Assembly (NCBI RefSeq): GCF_945859685.1 | Contig: NC_079148.1 | Location: forward strand, 19,851,946 to 19,915,945 | Direction: 5' to 3' | DNA: 64,000 nucleotides | Origin: Eupeodes corollae | Taxonomy: Eukaryota; Arthropoda; Insecta; Diptera; Syrphidae | Shown: in pieces, positions 34,150 to 46,472 of the stretch | How positions within the stretch are numbered: position 1 is the first letter of the stretch | How the letters are laid out: every line of letters begins with the position of its first letter | Position numbers and translations under genes: made by a program | The notes under the pieces: model-generated | Seen by the model: only the letters and a program-made list of their open reading frames with translations | The model's database searches: none | Told to the model about the DNA's origin: nothing

Positions 34150-36410
34150 TTGATGTTATCTTTAACAAAAATATCATTATAAGGAGATCCATTTGAGTTG
34201 AGAACTTTACATCTTGCTTTAAAGATTAGAGATATCTCTTCATAACTCAGGGAATCCTTGAAATAATTTCAGGAACCAAGATTATAGCTGAGCTGATTGT
34301 AGATTAATGTACTGAATGAGGCTTGAGCTTCTTTTATCAGTGAATGCCTATGATGCTATACATTTGTTTTTTCACATGGTTTACATTGCTGAAATCATCA
34401 TCCAATCTGGCTCCACACTCATTGCCAACAGATTGTCATCTTCCAAACCACCAGACCTTGTTTCTCAGCTAGGATAAAAGAAGTTTATTCGAAAGTCTTG
34501 TGCTCTGATGGTTGCTGCAGACTTTGATGATGTAGTCAGCTTGAGACTTCAGGGTGCTTGATACGAGTTTTGGAAGTCCTGTTTCTAAACATATGGCGAA
34601 ACTAGGCGTATTCAGAGGTAGGTTGAAAAGTTTCTTTATAAAATTTCTATAAAATTTGTCGATTTCTTCATATTCTTTTGAACCCCAAACCTGAGCAGCA
34701 TACAAGAGGGTAGATTTCACTACTGAATTAAATATTTTGTATTTTGTAGATAAATTAATTTGTTTGTTAGAGAAGATATTTTTCATGTAAAATTTATAGA
34801 ACTTTCTGAGTTTTGGGCTTTTTCCGATAAATGAATTTTGAAATTTAATGTTGGATTCAATTTTAGATACTAGATATTTGATCTCTTTTGCTTCCTTCAG
34901 TTGCGTACCATTATATTTCCAGCTTCTTCCATTATAGGCGCTTTGTGTACGGGCAAATGCCATTATTTTGGATTCTGTTGTGTTGATAGAAATTCGCCAT
35001 CTATTACAATATGCAGATAACCGATTGATCATCAATTGTAAACCTTTGGGTGATTCTGAAAGTATAACGAGGTCATCGGCGTATAGTAACACATTTACGG
35101 TGCTGCTAGCTATTCTTAGTCCCCTAGGAAGTTCATTCGCAACATCATTTATAAATAAAGAGAACAAAAGAGCACTAAGTGGGCATCCTTGTGTGACTCC
35201 TGTGCTGGTGCTAAACCATTCTGAAAAGCTCACTCCATCCCAAACAGCAGCCTAGTTGCAGCGTACATTTTCCTAATTACTTTCAGGAACTTTGTAGATA
35301 TACCAATTTGTGTTAGCTGAGAGCATTCTGATTGAATAGGTCAAAAGCAGCTTTAAAGTCGAAGAAAAATGCGAAGACCTTTTTGTTCCGTGCTTTGATT
35401 ATATGTAGATGACAGTGTAAAAATGTGATCGACCGTTGAAAAGTTTTTTCTAAAACAGGCCTGTAGATCAGATAAAATATTGTTCTGTTCGATCCATTTT
35501 TCAACCCTTACAACTAGTATACTGCAACATATCTTTGCAATAACATTCTTGAAAGAAATTCCTCTATAATTTTCAGGAGAGTTTAGTGAGCCTTTTTTGT
35601 GTATAGGGAAAATGACGGATTTTTTGGACGATGAAGGTATGTCGGCATTCATAAAGATTTTATTGAAAATAACTTTTAAATGTTTGAGAAGGGTTGCATT
35701 TTTTAAAAAATTCGTAACGAATTCCATCTTCGCCAGGTGTCTTGTTGTTTTTTGCTTTGTTTAACACAGCTTCAATTTCTTCGCTTTCAATGTATTCATC
35801 TTATATTTAGTCAGTGATTAAGGGATCCGCAGTGAAAGTTGTAAAGCTGGAATCGTTGGAGAGAAGAAGCTTAAAGTGAGTGCCAAGGGTTTCTGTTAGG
35901 CCTATATCAGTTGCTTATTTATTATCATAAGCATATTTTTTCATACATAACATTTTATAACTTGCGTTTGCTTCCAGATACCAGCTTCTTAATTGAAGAT
36001 GATTTGATAACCGCAGAGCAAATGATTTTTTTCCGAGGTTTGTAGGAGTCATAGTCAAACCATTTTTGCTTAAATTTCGAGCTGGGTGAGAGTGATTTTT
36101 TATGCATTCAATTTCGTATGTATTTATCCAACTTATTAGTGAGAACTTCCGGCAGGTTTGATAAAGCGTTGCAGTTTAAAAGAAACGAACCCAAGTAATG
36201 TAGGTATAGGGTACATTTTTCATTTTTCCAACAAAGTTGAGGTAGTAGATTCAGATTGGTTTCTGTAGTATGTGAAGTGTTCGCGATTTCTATTTTAATA
36301 GACATATGATCAGAATACAACCTGCATTGAACTTCAAAGTGTTGAATCCGTCAATCCAGTCATTATTAGCAGCGCAAAGATCGATCTACCTTGTCCTCCA
36401 TTGAACGTGT
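34150..36410 (-). mobile_element. LINE remnant with endonuclease end and RT
   Basis: On the minus strand: the end of an AP-type endonuclease (LCAANNDWIDGFNTLK, then YSDHMSIKIEI after a frameshift, about 36290-36390); RT fingers IFPIHKKGSLNSPENYRGIS; motif A FFDFKAAFD; motif B TGVTQGCPLSALLFSLFIND; palm YADDLVILSES (about 35075-35105); and a long intact stretch to 34469. After a stop, frames continue with SYEEISLIFKARCKVLN (about 34200-34250), a C-terminal region typical of LINEs ending in a Cys/His knuckle that is lost here. The 254-codon open block is the best preserved RT in the window. The clade (I/Nimb-like or other) is not resolved. Confidence 0.82.
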
Positions 36411-36559
36411 AATGTATATAGATCATACAATTGTAAATCTTGTAACTTATAGCGTAACTTTTTTCTGTCTATTTATATATGAAACCACTATGATGGTTAT
36501 GTTATTTGTTAAAAACACATGTATTTTTTTTAAACTTCCAAGTGTCCATTCCTTTTAGG

Positions 36560-37080
36560 TCTACCTGGGAAGATACGTTATTTTTGACAGATGAAACAAT
36601 TAACTTTTATGAAGATGGATCAAAAACCCATGACGGTGTTGGCTAAGGCGTGTACTCCAACGGCCTGAATCTCTCATTTCATCTTCCAAATCACTGAAGC
36701 CTGTTCCAGGCAGAATTTCTGGCCATTAATGAAGATCAAGCTTGGCTTAGAAGAAACGTGATATCGACTACTGATACAAGCATCTTCTCAGATAATCTAG
36801 CTACCATAAGATCATAAGACTCTGTCTCAATAATTTCAGTAACATCACGAAACTTTAGATCATCTCTTGTGAAGATGGCGGAACAGTTCAACATATACTT
36901 TATATGGTTACCGGGTCATAAAGACATTCCAGGAAACTACAAATAAAAAAATAGAACAAATTAACTTTTGCTGGATAACAAATCTAACATCGGTGTACCC
37001 CTTGCTACTTTTAAACTTACGCTAAAGCATGCGATACCATAAAAAAGTGAAGCAGAGCTGGTCCAATACCACCACATGCT
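36560..37080 (+). mobile_element. LINE RNase H remnant (third copy of a family)
   Basis: Reads FYEDGSKTHDGVG, a stop, GVYSNGLNLSFHLPNH, a stop, LFQAEFLAINEDQAWLRRNV, IFSDNLATIRS and FIWLPGHKDIPGN. This is the same domain order and wording as the RNase H regions at 47550-47900 and 61900-62210. Five or more stops; the final Asp (ADELA) region is lost. No RT precedes it, so it is a 5'-truncated fragment. Confidence 0.75.
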
Positions 37081-40000
37081 ATACATTTAAGTATTCGTCA
37101 CCTTAATTTTTAAATTTTAAGTTGTAACACAATAGAACAAAATACTAAAACTACGTTTGTTTGTATATTTTTTGTACTCAAAAAACATCTTGTTTAAAAA
37201 GCATACCTGGTTGCAAAATTACGTTTTATAACATGTCATTAACCCTTTGTGCAATAGTTATTTTTTTCGAAAACCGTTCGTCGATGAAAGCAATCTGCTG
37301 ACTGCTTCAATGTTCCGTTAATATCGCATCGATCTTAGAAATTTTTCGCATGAATTGTGTAGCTAGTTTACCTTTTTTAGGGGATTTTACTTAACTATTG
37401 TTTTTCGCGGAAACCAATAAAAAAAAAACAACTCTTAAAAAACTCTTCGTTGTTCCGCCTTTCTTCTTTATTATCCTTTTCTGCTTATCCTTTCATTTTA
37501 TGATACAATTGATATTTATTTAAAAAAAACTCAAACCCTTTACGCAATATTCCGGAGTTACAAAAACTCGTTACCTGTTTTTACGTTTATATTATTTAAG
37601 AATATTTATTGCAACTAAAGGTTTCTTCTGGCATTTTAATACATTGAAAGGAGTGATAAATTTTCAAGGACAAAGTTAATAATTTTTATTTCTTTTTTAA
37701 TATTTTTTTTTTATTCCAAGAGTGCGTGAATTGTGCGATTAAGATGACTTAATTTTTAAGGCATTAATGAAGGAGTTAAACACATGCCTATTTATTACTA
37801 TACACCAACAATGTGTCTTAAAAGATCTTTTCTTTTTTGGATCAAGACAGCAGAGATTGACAATATATAGAAACGTGCTGTTAAAATAAGTGGAATATCC
37901 ATTAACATATTTATTTTTTTTAAACAATCATTTTTTAAAACAAGTTTTCATTTCCATATTTTATCAAAAATAAAATTATTTAATAATCTTACAGAAAAAT
38001 GTTCACAATAATCATAATAGCTAAATCGTATGTCTATAATCAAACTGTAAAAGGAATTTCAAAGTCATTATATAATATTTTCTTCTGCATATATTGCTTT
38101 TTATGATAAAACAACGCCTCACATTTCTGATTGCTGGCATATACTATCTACGAGTACAGGTACCTGTCAGATTCCTGTACAACAAAATGCAAGCTATCTA
38201 CCAAACTTGGTTATGATTCTTATTTTAAAATGAAAATGATGGTGATGATGATGATGATGGCTGTGACGATGATGATGGTGACTGTGGCTAGGTAATTGTG
38301 GTAGAGGGCTGTCACATCCTTTTTTAATCCGCAACGAATGATGCGGTTGTGAGCATTTAATGCATATTTTCTATGTCTTTGGATATGCATTTTTTCTCAA
38401 ACTGTTACATTCCATTGGATGCTATTATCACTTTAGTTTTAGATAAACACATAAGGTTGTAGCATAATAAGAAGACAAATATTAATACAAAAAACATATA
38501 CATTTTTTTTATCTTTAACTACTTTCGGATAATCATAACTTTTAAAAGCTTAAGTGTAACGCATTTAAAGCCACATTAAATAATAAAACATTCTACAATA
38601 GATATGCTACTGTTCGACATTATATTTAAACATTTAAAATCCACTCTTCATTCAAGCTTAAGCTCTTTGAAAAAATAAAATTTTAACTCATTTTATAAAT
38701 TTTTCCCATGTTTGGTCTTCTCATTTATAGCATAAAATATTGACGACCTTCTATATTTTTATTCCCACTCAAGTCAAGAAAATTAACTACAACTCGTTAA
38801 ATATTTGTATGTTTTTGTTTTGGTTCCATAAAGAGTAGACATCATAAATTTCAAATTTCATAAACAAAAGTCCAATGATATGATATTATGTGTTATAAAC
38901 GAAAGAGTTGAAGCAAGAACTTTATTTTTTGTCTGGATTCATATTATTATGATTTATAAATTCTTTTACAATAAATGCGAAGATAAAAAAAATGAAAATT
39001 ATGAAAACAAAAGAAAGATACAAATCATTTATTGAACGTCAATCAGTTGATATGAAACATAATTTAGTATCTCATAAACATGCCAGAGTAGAGTGTTGTT
39101 GCCCAGAGGCAAAGCTACAAAAAAAGACTCACTTTTGTTGAATCACTCCCAAATGTTATCGTTAGTTTTTTTGTATACCCCGTAGGTAAGGTTTGCTTTG
39201 TTAGAAATGCATTTCTTTCCATATCATATAAAAATTTTTCAAGAACATAAATTCTCAAGAACTATGCTATAATGTACTTGAAAAAGCATCACCATAAGCC
39301 TGTGATTGATGGTTCTTTTTGTTCTTTGTTGAAATTGTGTATGGACCTGTTAATGGAGTTACATATTTAACTCACATTCATAAAATACGTTAGAAGACTC
39401 CTCTTTTTTTTTTAAATAAAAATCCAGGTAGTGGTTCATTAATTTAATAGATTTATTTATGAACTGGTCTAAGAAATAAGAACTCTCTAGTGAAGCTTGA
39501 GAAATGAAAGAGTGCCATTTTTATAGATACAATGTAATTAAACTCGCTTTAAAAGCAGTATCAGCATGAGCCTTAATCAGGATTAAGTTCATCAATGAAA
39601 AGAAAAAAAAAACAATTAATTTTCTTTTGCTTAAATGAATATGTGTTACAAATATATACAAATAATCAATATCGATATCTGATGGAGACCCCTGTAATGT
39701 CTATATCAACGCTAGTTATTTCTTTCAGGCCAATTAATAACATAAACTGTTTTTTTGCAATATATGTATTAAAACTCAACAAGTTTATAAAACGCATAGA
39801 ACTATTTTTTATTCACATTCTAGAAATGGTCCAAGCAGCTGGCTTAGGAAAAGGAAAGAATTATAAACGTTGAGTTGTAAGACAAAACGGGACAGTTTTG
39901 TATAGTACCAAGCTGTGTTCATAATTAATTCCTCACAATGTTTTGCTGTCAAACACGCGAAAAGTGTTTATTGCTTTACATTTGAGGCGTCGTATCTTAT

Positions 40001-40423
40001 AAAAAGAACAAGAAAATGGTTTGGTTTAGAAGATAGGTTGGGTTCTAAGACATTTTTATAGAAGATCGCTGGTTTATCTGTAGGTAAAAATAACTTTACT
40101 TAAAGACAAAAAATAATTTGTTCACACTTGACAACTACAATATATAATATAAAAATAATCTTTATAAAGTATCTACTAGATGCAAATTTGTTAACTTGTT
40201 GATATTTAAGATACTTTATAACTGTAAGGAGATTAAATAATATTTCAGATAAACTTTTAAGTTCAAAGAGTTCTAGACTTAACCTAAAGTGAAAGAGGAA
40301 GAGTGGAAAGTTTGATAAGAAATACATTAAAAAAAAGCATGCAAGACACTCCATATATGTATCTGCCTGTAAAAGATTGTTTTAAGCCCGGACTTCTGCA
40401 CCACCAGGTAAGTGGGTAAGTTT
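37081..40423. other. 3.3-kb block without recognisable genes or elements
   Basis: AT-rich and mostly unique, with a GATGAT/GGTGATG run at 38229-38285. Frames at 37739-37927 and 39595-39873 have no recognisable domain. Part of the ovo 5' flank; enhancers may lie here, but I see no decisive motif cluster. Confidence 0.4.
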
Positions 40424-40486
40424 AAGGGGTACCACAAGGTAGTATTCTGGGTCCAGTTTTGTTCCTATTGTACTAATTAAATGAGT
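40424..40486 (+). mobile_element. Tiny LINE RT fragment (motif B)
   Basis: About 60 bases encode GVPQGSILGPVLFLLY, the RT motif B signature of jockey-superfamily LINEs, directly followed by a stop. Nothing recognisable flanks it, so it is a relic only identifiable because this motif is so conserved. Confidence 0.55.
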
Positions 40487-41688
40487 GAGTAAATGCGTTC
40501 CTAAAACGCATACGATTTTCAAGAACTAGTCGTTTGAGGAACAAGTTTTGCATTAATGTGATCAGTTTTGAGAAATCAATTTTTGTTGAAGTTTTTCGCA
40601 ATTTAAAAGTCCTAGAATCGAAATATATTGATCTTATAGAGATATCTGCAAGATTGTCTTTAATATCTCTACAGTAAACAGTTCGAACTTCAATTAGACT
40701 CTTCGACAAGTTTTTTTTTAACAACCACATTTTACTTTCGGATGGATTTTGATAGCCTTAATTCAAAATTCACTCAAGTAACACTCTATCACAGCAGGTT
40801 TTTGAGGCACTTTTAAATTTCGAAAAAAGACATGTATATGTTTTTTTGAGGTTATCCTTAAGTAGTTGTTTTTGTGGATAAAATTCGTATTGGTTTTCAA
40901 AATCTTGAATCCCTATTCTGTCACATCATTACATTTTTATTATTTTACAATTTTTTTTGAAAAAAATATTTATAAGTTATTACTGATCAACTTATCTTAA
41001 AAGGGTTTTTAACAGAAAAAATTTAAAAAGTTTGAAAGTAGTTTTTATTTTTTTTGACAAACCTGTCTTCCAAATAAGGCTTTCACATCAAGTTTTTAAA
41101 ATAAATTGGAAAATGTAAAAATAATGTTTAAACAATTATTTTTAACATTTGAGCAGATGGATCAAATAGAAGTTCGGGTTCAATATAAGCACTTAAAATT
41201 AAGTCCAAAACGTACTTTTCGAAACAACAGAAAAACTTCATATAATATGATTGAGATTGTTAAGATCGTTATAGAAAAATTTTGGTGGGTAATTCTGCGA
41301 ATTGAGCCTGAACAGGGCATAGAAGAGGTTAAAAACAGTTTTCACCTCTTTTTTTTCATACAGCCGAGTGTATAACTTAACGTTGTAAGCCCCATTTATT
41401 ACCAATAGGTTTTTGGAAGATAAAAAAGCTACAATCGTTTTTTTTTATTCTTTCTTGTATATTGCGTTTCTAATTTAGTTGTTATTCTAAAATAAGATCC
41501 AGGTACTTTGCCTAGTCTTTAAACTTAAAATGGATTCCAATAATCCGAAAAGGAGGGGGGGGGGGGGTGATTTAACGTATGAAACTAAGAAAGATACTTA
41601 AGTCATTTAAACTGTTTCTAAAAGACAAGATAATACAATTTGTAATTGTTAAAAACTATGCTGTGTTTTACCTTAGCCGTTTTTGGTA
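40487..41688. other. Intergenic DNA, no gene seen
   Basis: AT-rich. The frames at 40473-40730 and 41106-41375 lack recognisable features. Contains the G13 run at 41555-41567. Confidence 0.4.
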
Positions 41689-41829
41689 GTCTTTATAATT
41701 AATAAATTGGGTTGTGCAACAGTCCGTTGAGAACTAGGGCCTACTGACTTACAACTCTCAACCATTCCTTTAGATGGCATATGCAGGGATCGAAGGCAAG
41801 ACCTCTGGCATGACAGTCCAACGCACTTT
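41689..41829 (-). mobile_element. Internally deleted SINE copy
   Basis: Carries the SINE 3' end (AATAAATTGGGTTGTGCAAC, AGTCCGTTGAGAAC, CTCAACCATTCCT), then jumps directly to TTAGATGGCATATGCAGGGA, box B-like GGGATCGAAGGCAAGACC and GGCATGACAGTCCAACGCAC. Compared with the complete copy, about 170 bases of body are missing between CATTCCT and TTAGATGG, and the head is cut before box A, where T-rich sequence follows. Confidence 0.8.
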
Positions 41830-41832
41830 TTT

Positions 41833-41990
41833 AAAAATTCCATAATTCTTAAAGCCAGACAAAAATTCATAAAACTAGCCTAATTAACCATAACTTACAA
41901 CTAACTAAGTGGTCCCATACGGACACTCTAAGTTAACCAATAATACTTAATTCAAATGCCTTTCGGCTCTAAGATCTATTTTACTGTAAT
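41833..41990 (-). repeat. Repeat shared with 26690-26855
   Basis: Inverse-orientation counterpart of the repeat at 26690-26855, including CGGACACTCTAAGTTAACC, CCATAACTTACAACTAACTA, CATAAAACTAGCC and TCTAAGATCTATTTT. It lies downstream (3') of the LINE at 42300-44765 on the same strand and abuts the truncated SINE, so it is either the 3' tail of that LINE or a separate insertion. Confidence 0.7.
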
Positions 41991-42299
41991 TCATTTTATT
42001 TTGTTTTTTATTTATTAGGAAATACAAAAAAAAGCTAATTTCAATATCTTTTTTCATTTTTACTTGAAAAATACTTAAAATAAAGTCCTTTAAATAAAAC
42101 TTAAACTACCCATTCTACCTATAAACTACTTAAAACTTGAACAACCAGAGCAGCAAATCTAAGTGTCTAACATTTTTTGTTTTTTTCATATTTTGTTGCC
42201 TTTTTTTTCTTATTCCATGTTTTTAAAATTTTTTTTGTTTGCCACCATATCTATTCTTCTTAAAACTAAACACTTTAGGTAAAAAACAAGTATGTAAAC

Positions 42300-44765
42300 C
42301 GGCCAAGGCTGAAAACCACATCCCGACTACCCACTATCCGGTGCAGATTGAAGGCACCAAAACTGGTTCTCTTGCTTCACCCTTTCAGTTCGGTCCCGTT
42401 CGGACACAGCCCTCCTGAACCGAAGGGGTTCTGCTCCGCCTTGTGCCATGACGTCCCGATTGTGCAGGAGTCGCATATCCACGGTTTGTCGTCTGACCTG
42501 GTAGATTAGCGGAACTGCCAATCTATCCTGTATCAGATCGCATCTGTATAAAAAGGGGAATGCCTCTGGTGGAATGAAGCCGCTCAAGCTTGCAATTTGT
42601 CGTTCGGATAGAAAATTAAATTGTTGGTCGGAGACATAGGTCTTGCAATGTGACCTCGAACGAGTTTTATCACGAAATTGTCAAGTCCGTTGATTCGAGC
42701 CCCGTTGTATAAGATCTCGTTGGAATAGTAATGCACATAAGAAGATTCGGCTGTTCGATATAAGCCGGTACAGCGTGGTAAACACTGCCACTCGAACACC
42801 GTAAACATCTCCATCTGGAAGGGGTTTACAGGGTAACCATAAACGATCATCAGCAGTTTGAGGGCTATGTAGGAAATTACCTTCACTTTGGTGTCAAGCT
42901 GGCTGCTGTAAAATAGCCGTTTCGTCAGAGCGAAGGCTCTTCTGGTCCTTATCAGAGCAGCATTTATATGTCGGTCGAAATATAAATACTGTCTAATCAG
43001 ATACAGAGGTACTTTACTACACTTTTGCTCACTAATGGCTGCCCATGAAGATCAACGATGACCATCGTGGCCCCCGCCAACAGAGTCCGGAAGACCATTT
43101 TTAATTGGGAATGTTGTGGTAGAAGTTACATTGCCACTTTTGACAACAAACTTTCCACCGTTAAGCATATCATAACCTATATACAACAATGGCTTGCTTA
43201 TGCTAAAACTGCTCCGTTTTAGGTAAAGACCCTCTTACCATACGGTGTCAAAGGCCTTTTCCAAATCAACCAGAACAGCACCTGTGCATTGTTGTTTTGA
43301 TGAATTCCATTGGATATCAAAAACGAGTTAAGACGTAGCATGATTTGTGTCATGACCCGACTTGAACCCGAACTGATTATCCGGAATTATTTTGTTGTCC
43401 GCAGCCCACTTAGTCAGAGCCCTATTGATGATCTTCTCGAAAACTTTACTGATGCTCGGAAGAATACTTATCGGCCGAAAATTTGACGGGTTGGAGTTGT
43501 CCTTTCTCTTTTTCGGGAGAGGAAGAACCACAGCGGTCTTCCAATGCAGTGGATAGTATGCATTGTTCAGTGCATTATTTAAGAGCGTGGTATAAATGTC
43601 AATTGCATCCATCGGTAAATGTCTTAGTACATCGTTGGACATACCATCGACACCTGCTGATTTTTTTTTATTGAGTTGAAGATGAGCTGAAGCTCAACCT
43701 TTGTCACTAACAAGGGACTTAGTCCCGTTTTGCTCGGCGATTATGGCATTTTCCAAGGAATCGTCATTGAACCGCATGAAACCGCGGTTCTCAGATTGCC
43801 ATTGTGTCATATCATTTCGAAGGTAAAAGTGGTTAAGTAGGGCTCTGTGTTCCAGGTCGTGGTTGGGGCGAATGCTAACATTCACCTTGTACACTTGCTT
43901 GAAAGCAGCACCCACCCGACTTCACTTTTTCTTTTGGATAGTCAATTATGTAAAAGTCATCGTCAAATATGGCTTCTTCTGGATCTATTCTCGCTGTCTT
44001 GAGTCTCTGTTCTCTTCAGTTTTTTGGAGTTTCAGACACAGAAGGTCGTTATCGTTCTTTTTCCTGAATATTTTGTTGATTTTAGGGAACATACTAGAGT
44101 CACTGGAATTAACTGACCGGATCTTGCGGTCCCAGTACTTGATAACCTGTAGTTCTCCTTAATCAACAGATTGACATTTTTTATTGACGACTTCAATGTC
44201 CTAACCTCCAAGTCGTGTGGGTCTTTAAGTCGTCTGTATAAGTTTTTATATTGTCAGTAAGCCGCTTTTGTGCCTACGTAGTGCGTCAATAGTCGCGTTT
44301 CTGTAAGCATCCATTTGGTCCCGTTCTTTGTACTTTGGTTTTTTCCGTTCCATCGTTCGTTTTATTGTTTCGTCCATCTGTTGTAAATGTTGGTCAAATT
44401 CTGTATTAGTCACGTTTCTGGTGTTTGTTGAGGCTATGTAACTCGAATTAAGTTCTCTCGCTAGGGCGTTTCGTAAAACAAAGCCAGCGCATCTTACTGT
44501 AATTGTAAGAGTGCGTTGCAACGTATTCCTCTAACTCCACGCGTTCGTTAGGAATATGCATTACGGCAGCCAGGCTGTAGTGATCAATGTCGTACTCGAC
44601 TGTCTGTAAGCAGTTTTTGCGGGTGATTACCCACTTTGTCTGTAACTATCAGTCTGGCGTCGTTTCGCAAAAGATCCAGAAAGGAGCCGCTTCTTGGATA
44701 CGATGGCTTTTCAGTAGCTAGCAGGTCGACGCCATATTCAACTCTGCAAAGGTTCGTCAAATTAA
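42300..44765 (-). mobile_element. Jockey-type LINE remnant, RT palm deleted
   Basis: On the minus strand: endonuclease end GSFLDLLRNDARLIVTDK (about 44640-44690) and a decayed SDHYSLAAVM (about 44550-44580); linker ARELNSSYIASTNTRN; RT fingers from SNDVLRHLPMDAIDIYTTLL to FRPISILPSISKVFEKIINR (43640-43440); motif A AVLVDLEKAFDTVW (about 43240-43290); then FPIKNGLP, where motif B should lie, followed directly by LHGQPLVSKSVVKYL. The YADD palm box is therefore missing by deletion. The C-terminus runs from ALKLLMIVYGYPV through YNGARINGLDNFVIKLVR, and the frame ends at about 42327. The 3' region continues as AT-rich DNA. Four or more frame breaks. Confidence 0.82.
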
Positions 44766-46472
44766 AAAGATGATTACCTCTAGAATTACTAGTTTTTAGT
44801 AAGGCATATTAAAAAAATCTGATACGATAGAAATGTTAGATTCAAATTTCGGACACATTAATCCCTTACAAACGTAAATACTTGAAATGTCAAGTACAGG
44901 TGAGACTTCTAATTTATCACGGACATCAATGTGCAAAGAAAAGATATCAGTGAACGTGAAGTCCTAGCCTCTTATTTTAGTTTTAAAGTAAGTGTCTTAA
45001 AATGAAGTTGTTTAAAATTACAGTGTCAATGGCACTGGAAGTAGTTCCTTTATCTGTAAAATAAAACATTTAAATATTTCATTTTTTTTTTTGACTATGA
45101 ACAACTAAACAACTTCAAATCCTATAAAAACCTCATTTAAATGTTTGAATTAATTAAAGTTTTTATTGAAAAAAAAAAACAGAACAAACGGGATTTTATA
45201 ATAAACATTGATATCAATGAAAATCCGCAAAGAAAGTAATGGTATCCAATATTGACAAAAAAAAATAATTTCCATTAAGAGAGAAAAAATATAAACTTAT
45301 ATATTTTATTTATTATATTATCTAAGCTAATTATATTTATTAACGCTAAACTGGTTAAAAGAAAGCCTCAATCACATGTCCAAGCAACAAAAAGGAATAA
45401 AACAAAAAATACTTAGCTATATAAATAAATTACCAGACGAAGACTTGTAGTAATTTGTAGTACAATATTTGACATCCAAGCATATTTTACGTTGCGTGCG
45501 TTGGTTGATTCAAAAAGGGGATAAACTAATATTTTGCATATTTTAATACCATATATACCAACTATCTGGATAGATGGCATTGGATAAATGGATATGTTCA
45601 TTTTCTTCTTTCTCATAATTTTATTATTTATAATAAGTAAGTTATAGGCACTTGTATAGGCTGGATCATGGTGTACTGTTAAACAATTTTGTTTGTCTTC
45701 CCGTTTGAGACGCGGTGGCGATGGTGACGAGTGGCGGCGGCCGGCGCAACTATGACGGACACAATCATGAACCAATACAGGATATGGCTTCGAGTTGACT
45801 TAAGTCAATTGCCGGATGTGGAAATATTCTTATAGTGGATATCGGAAGTAAAAGGGTGATTTCGACGCAAAATAATGAGTGTGTGGTTGGTTGCCTCTTG
45901 ACGGACATCATTGGACAGTGGATATTATAGTCATTATTATTAAAAAAGATGATGAAATAGTCACACACTTATGACACACAATTAGAAATTCCTTAGTTAT
46001 ACCTATTTTAAATTATTATCTTGTGTACTTTCCGGTAGAAGTAATTTAGAAAAAGGTAAGTTCTTTCGCCTTATCGATGTTATTTCGTTTTCAATTTAAT
46101 AAAAAAAGGTAGCGTCTAGTTGTATGGTCTTAAACCCTCAAAATATGACGGTTTGCTTTTGCGCAATAAAGAGGGTGATTAAGATCCTTTCAAGAATTTT
46201 AACGACTGTCAAGTTAGCAATAGCACTCATACTGCGAAGTTAACACTTCATAACCCTTTAAAGAAAATTTTGTGTTTTGTTTTGTCAATAGGCTAAGTTA
46301 GTGTTAAGCTAAGTTAAGTTATAGCTTGTATAAAGCTGAATAAATAAATTGATATAATAGGCTTTTTTTGCAAAAAGGGGAAACATTTTTTATCAAAAGC
46401 TTTGATTATTCATTAGAACTCCAAAGGCCATAACAAAGGGAGTTTTTTCATTAGAAATTATCCTACTATTTA
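44766..46472. other. Intergenic DNA, no gene seen
   Basis: AT-rich. The minus frames 45413-45775 and 45765-45968 have no recognisable domain. Near 46285-46345 an AAGCTAAGTTAAGTTATAGC stretch followed by GAATAAATAAATTGA resembles the 3' tail of a retroposon, but it cannot be assigned. Confidence 0.35.
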
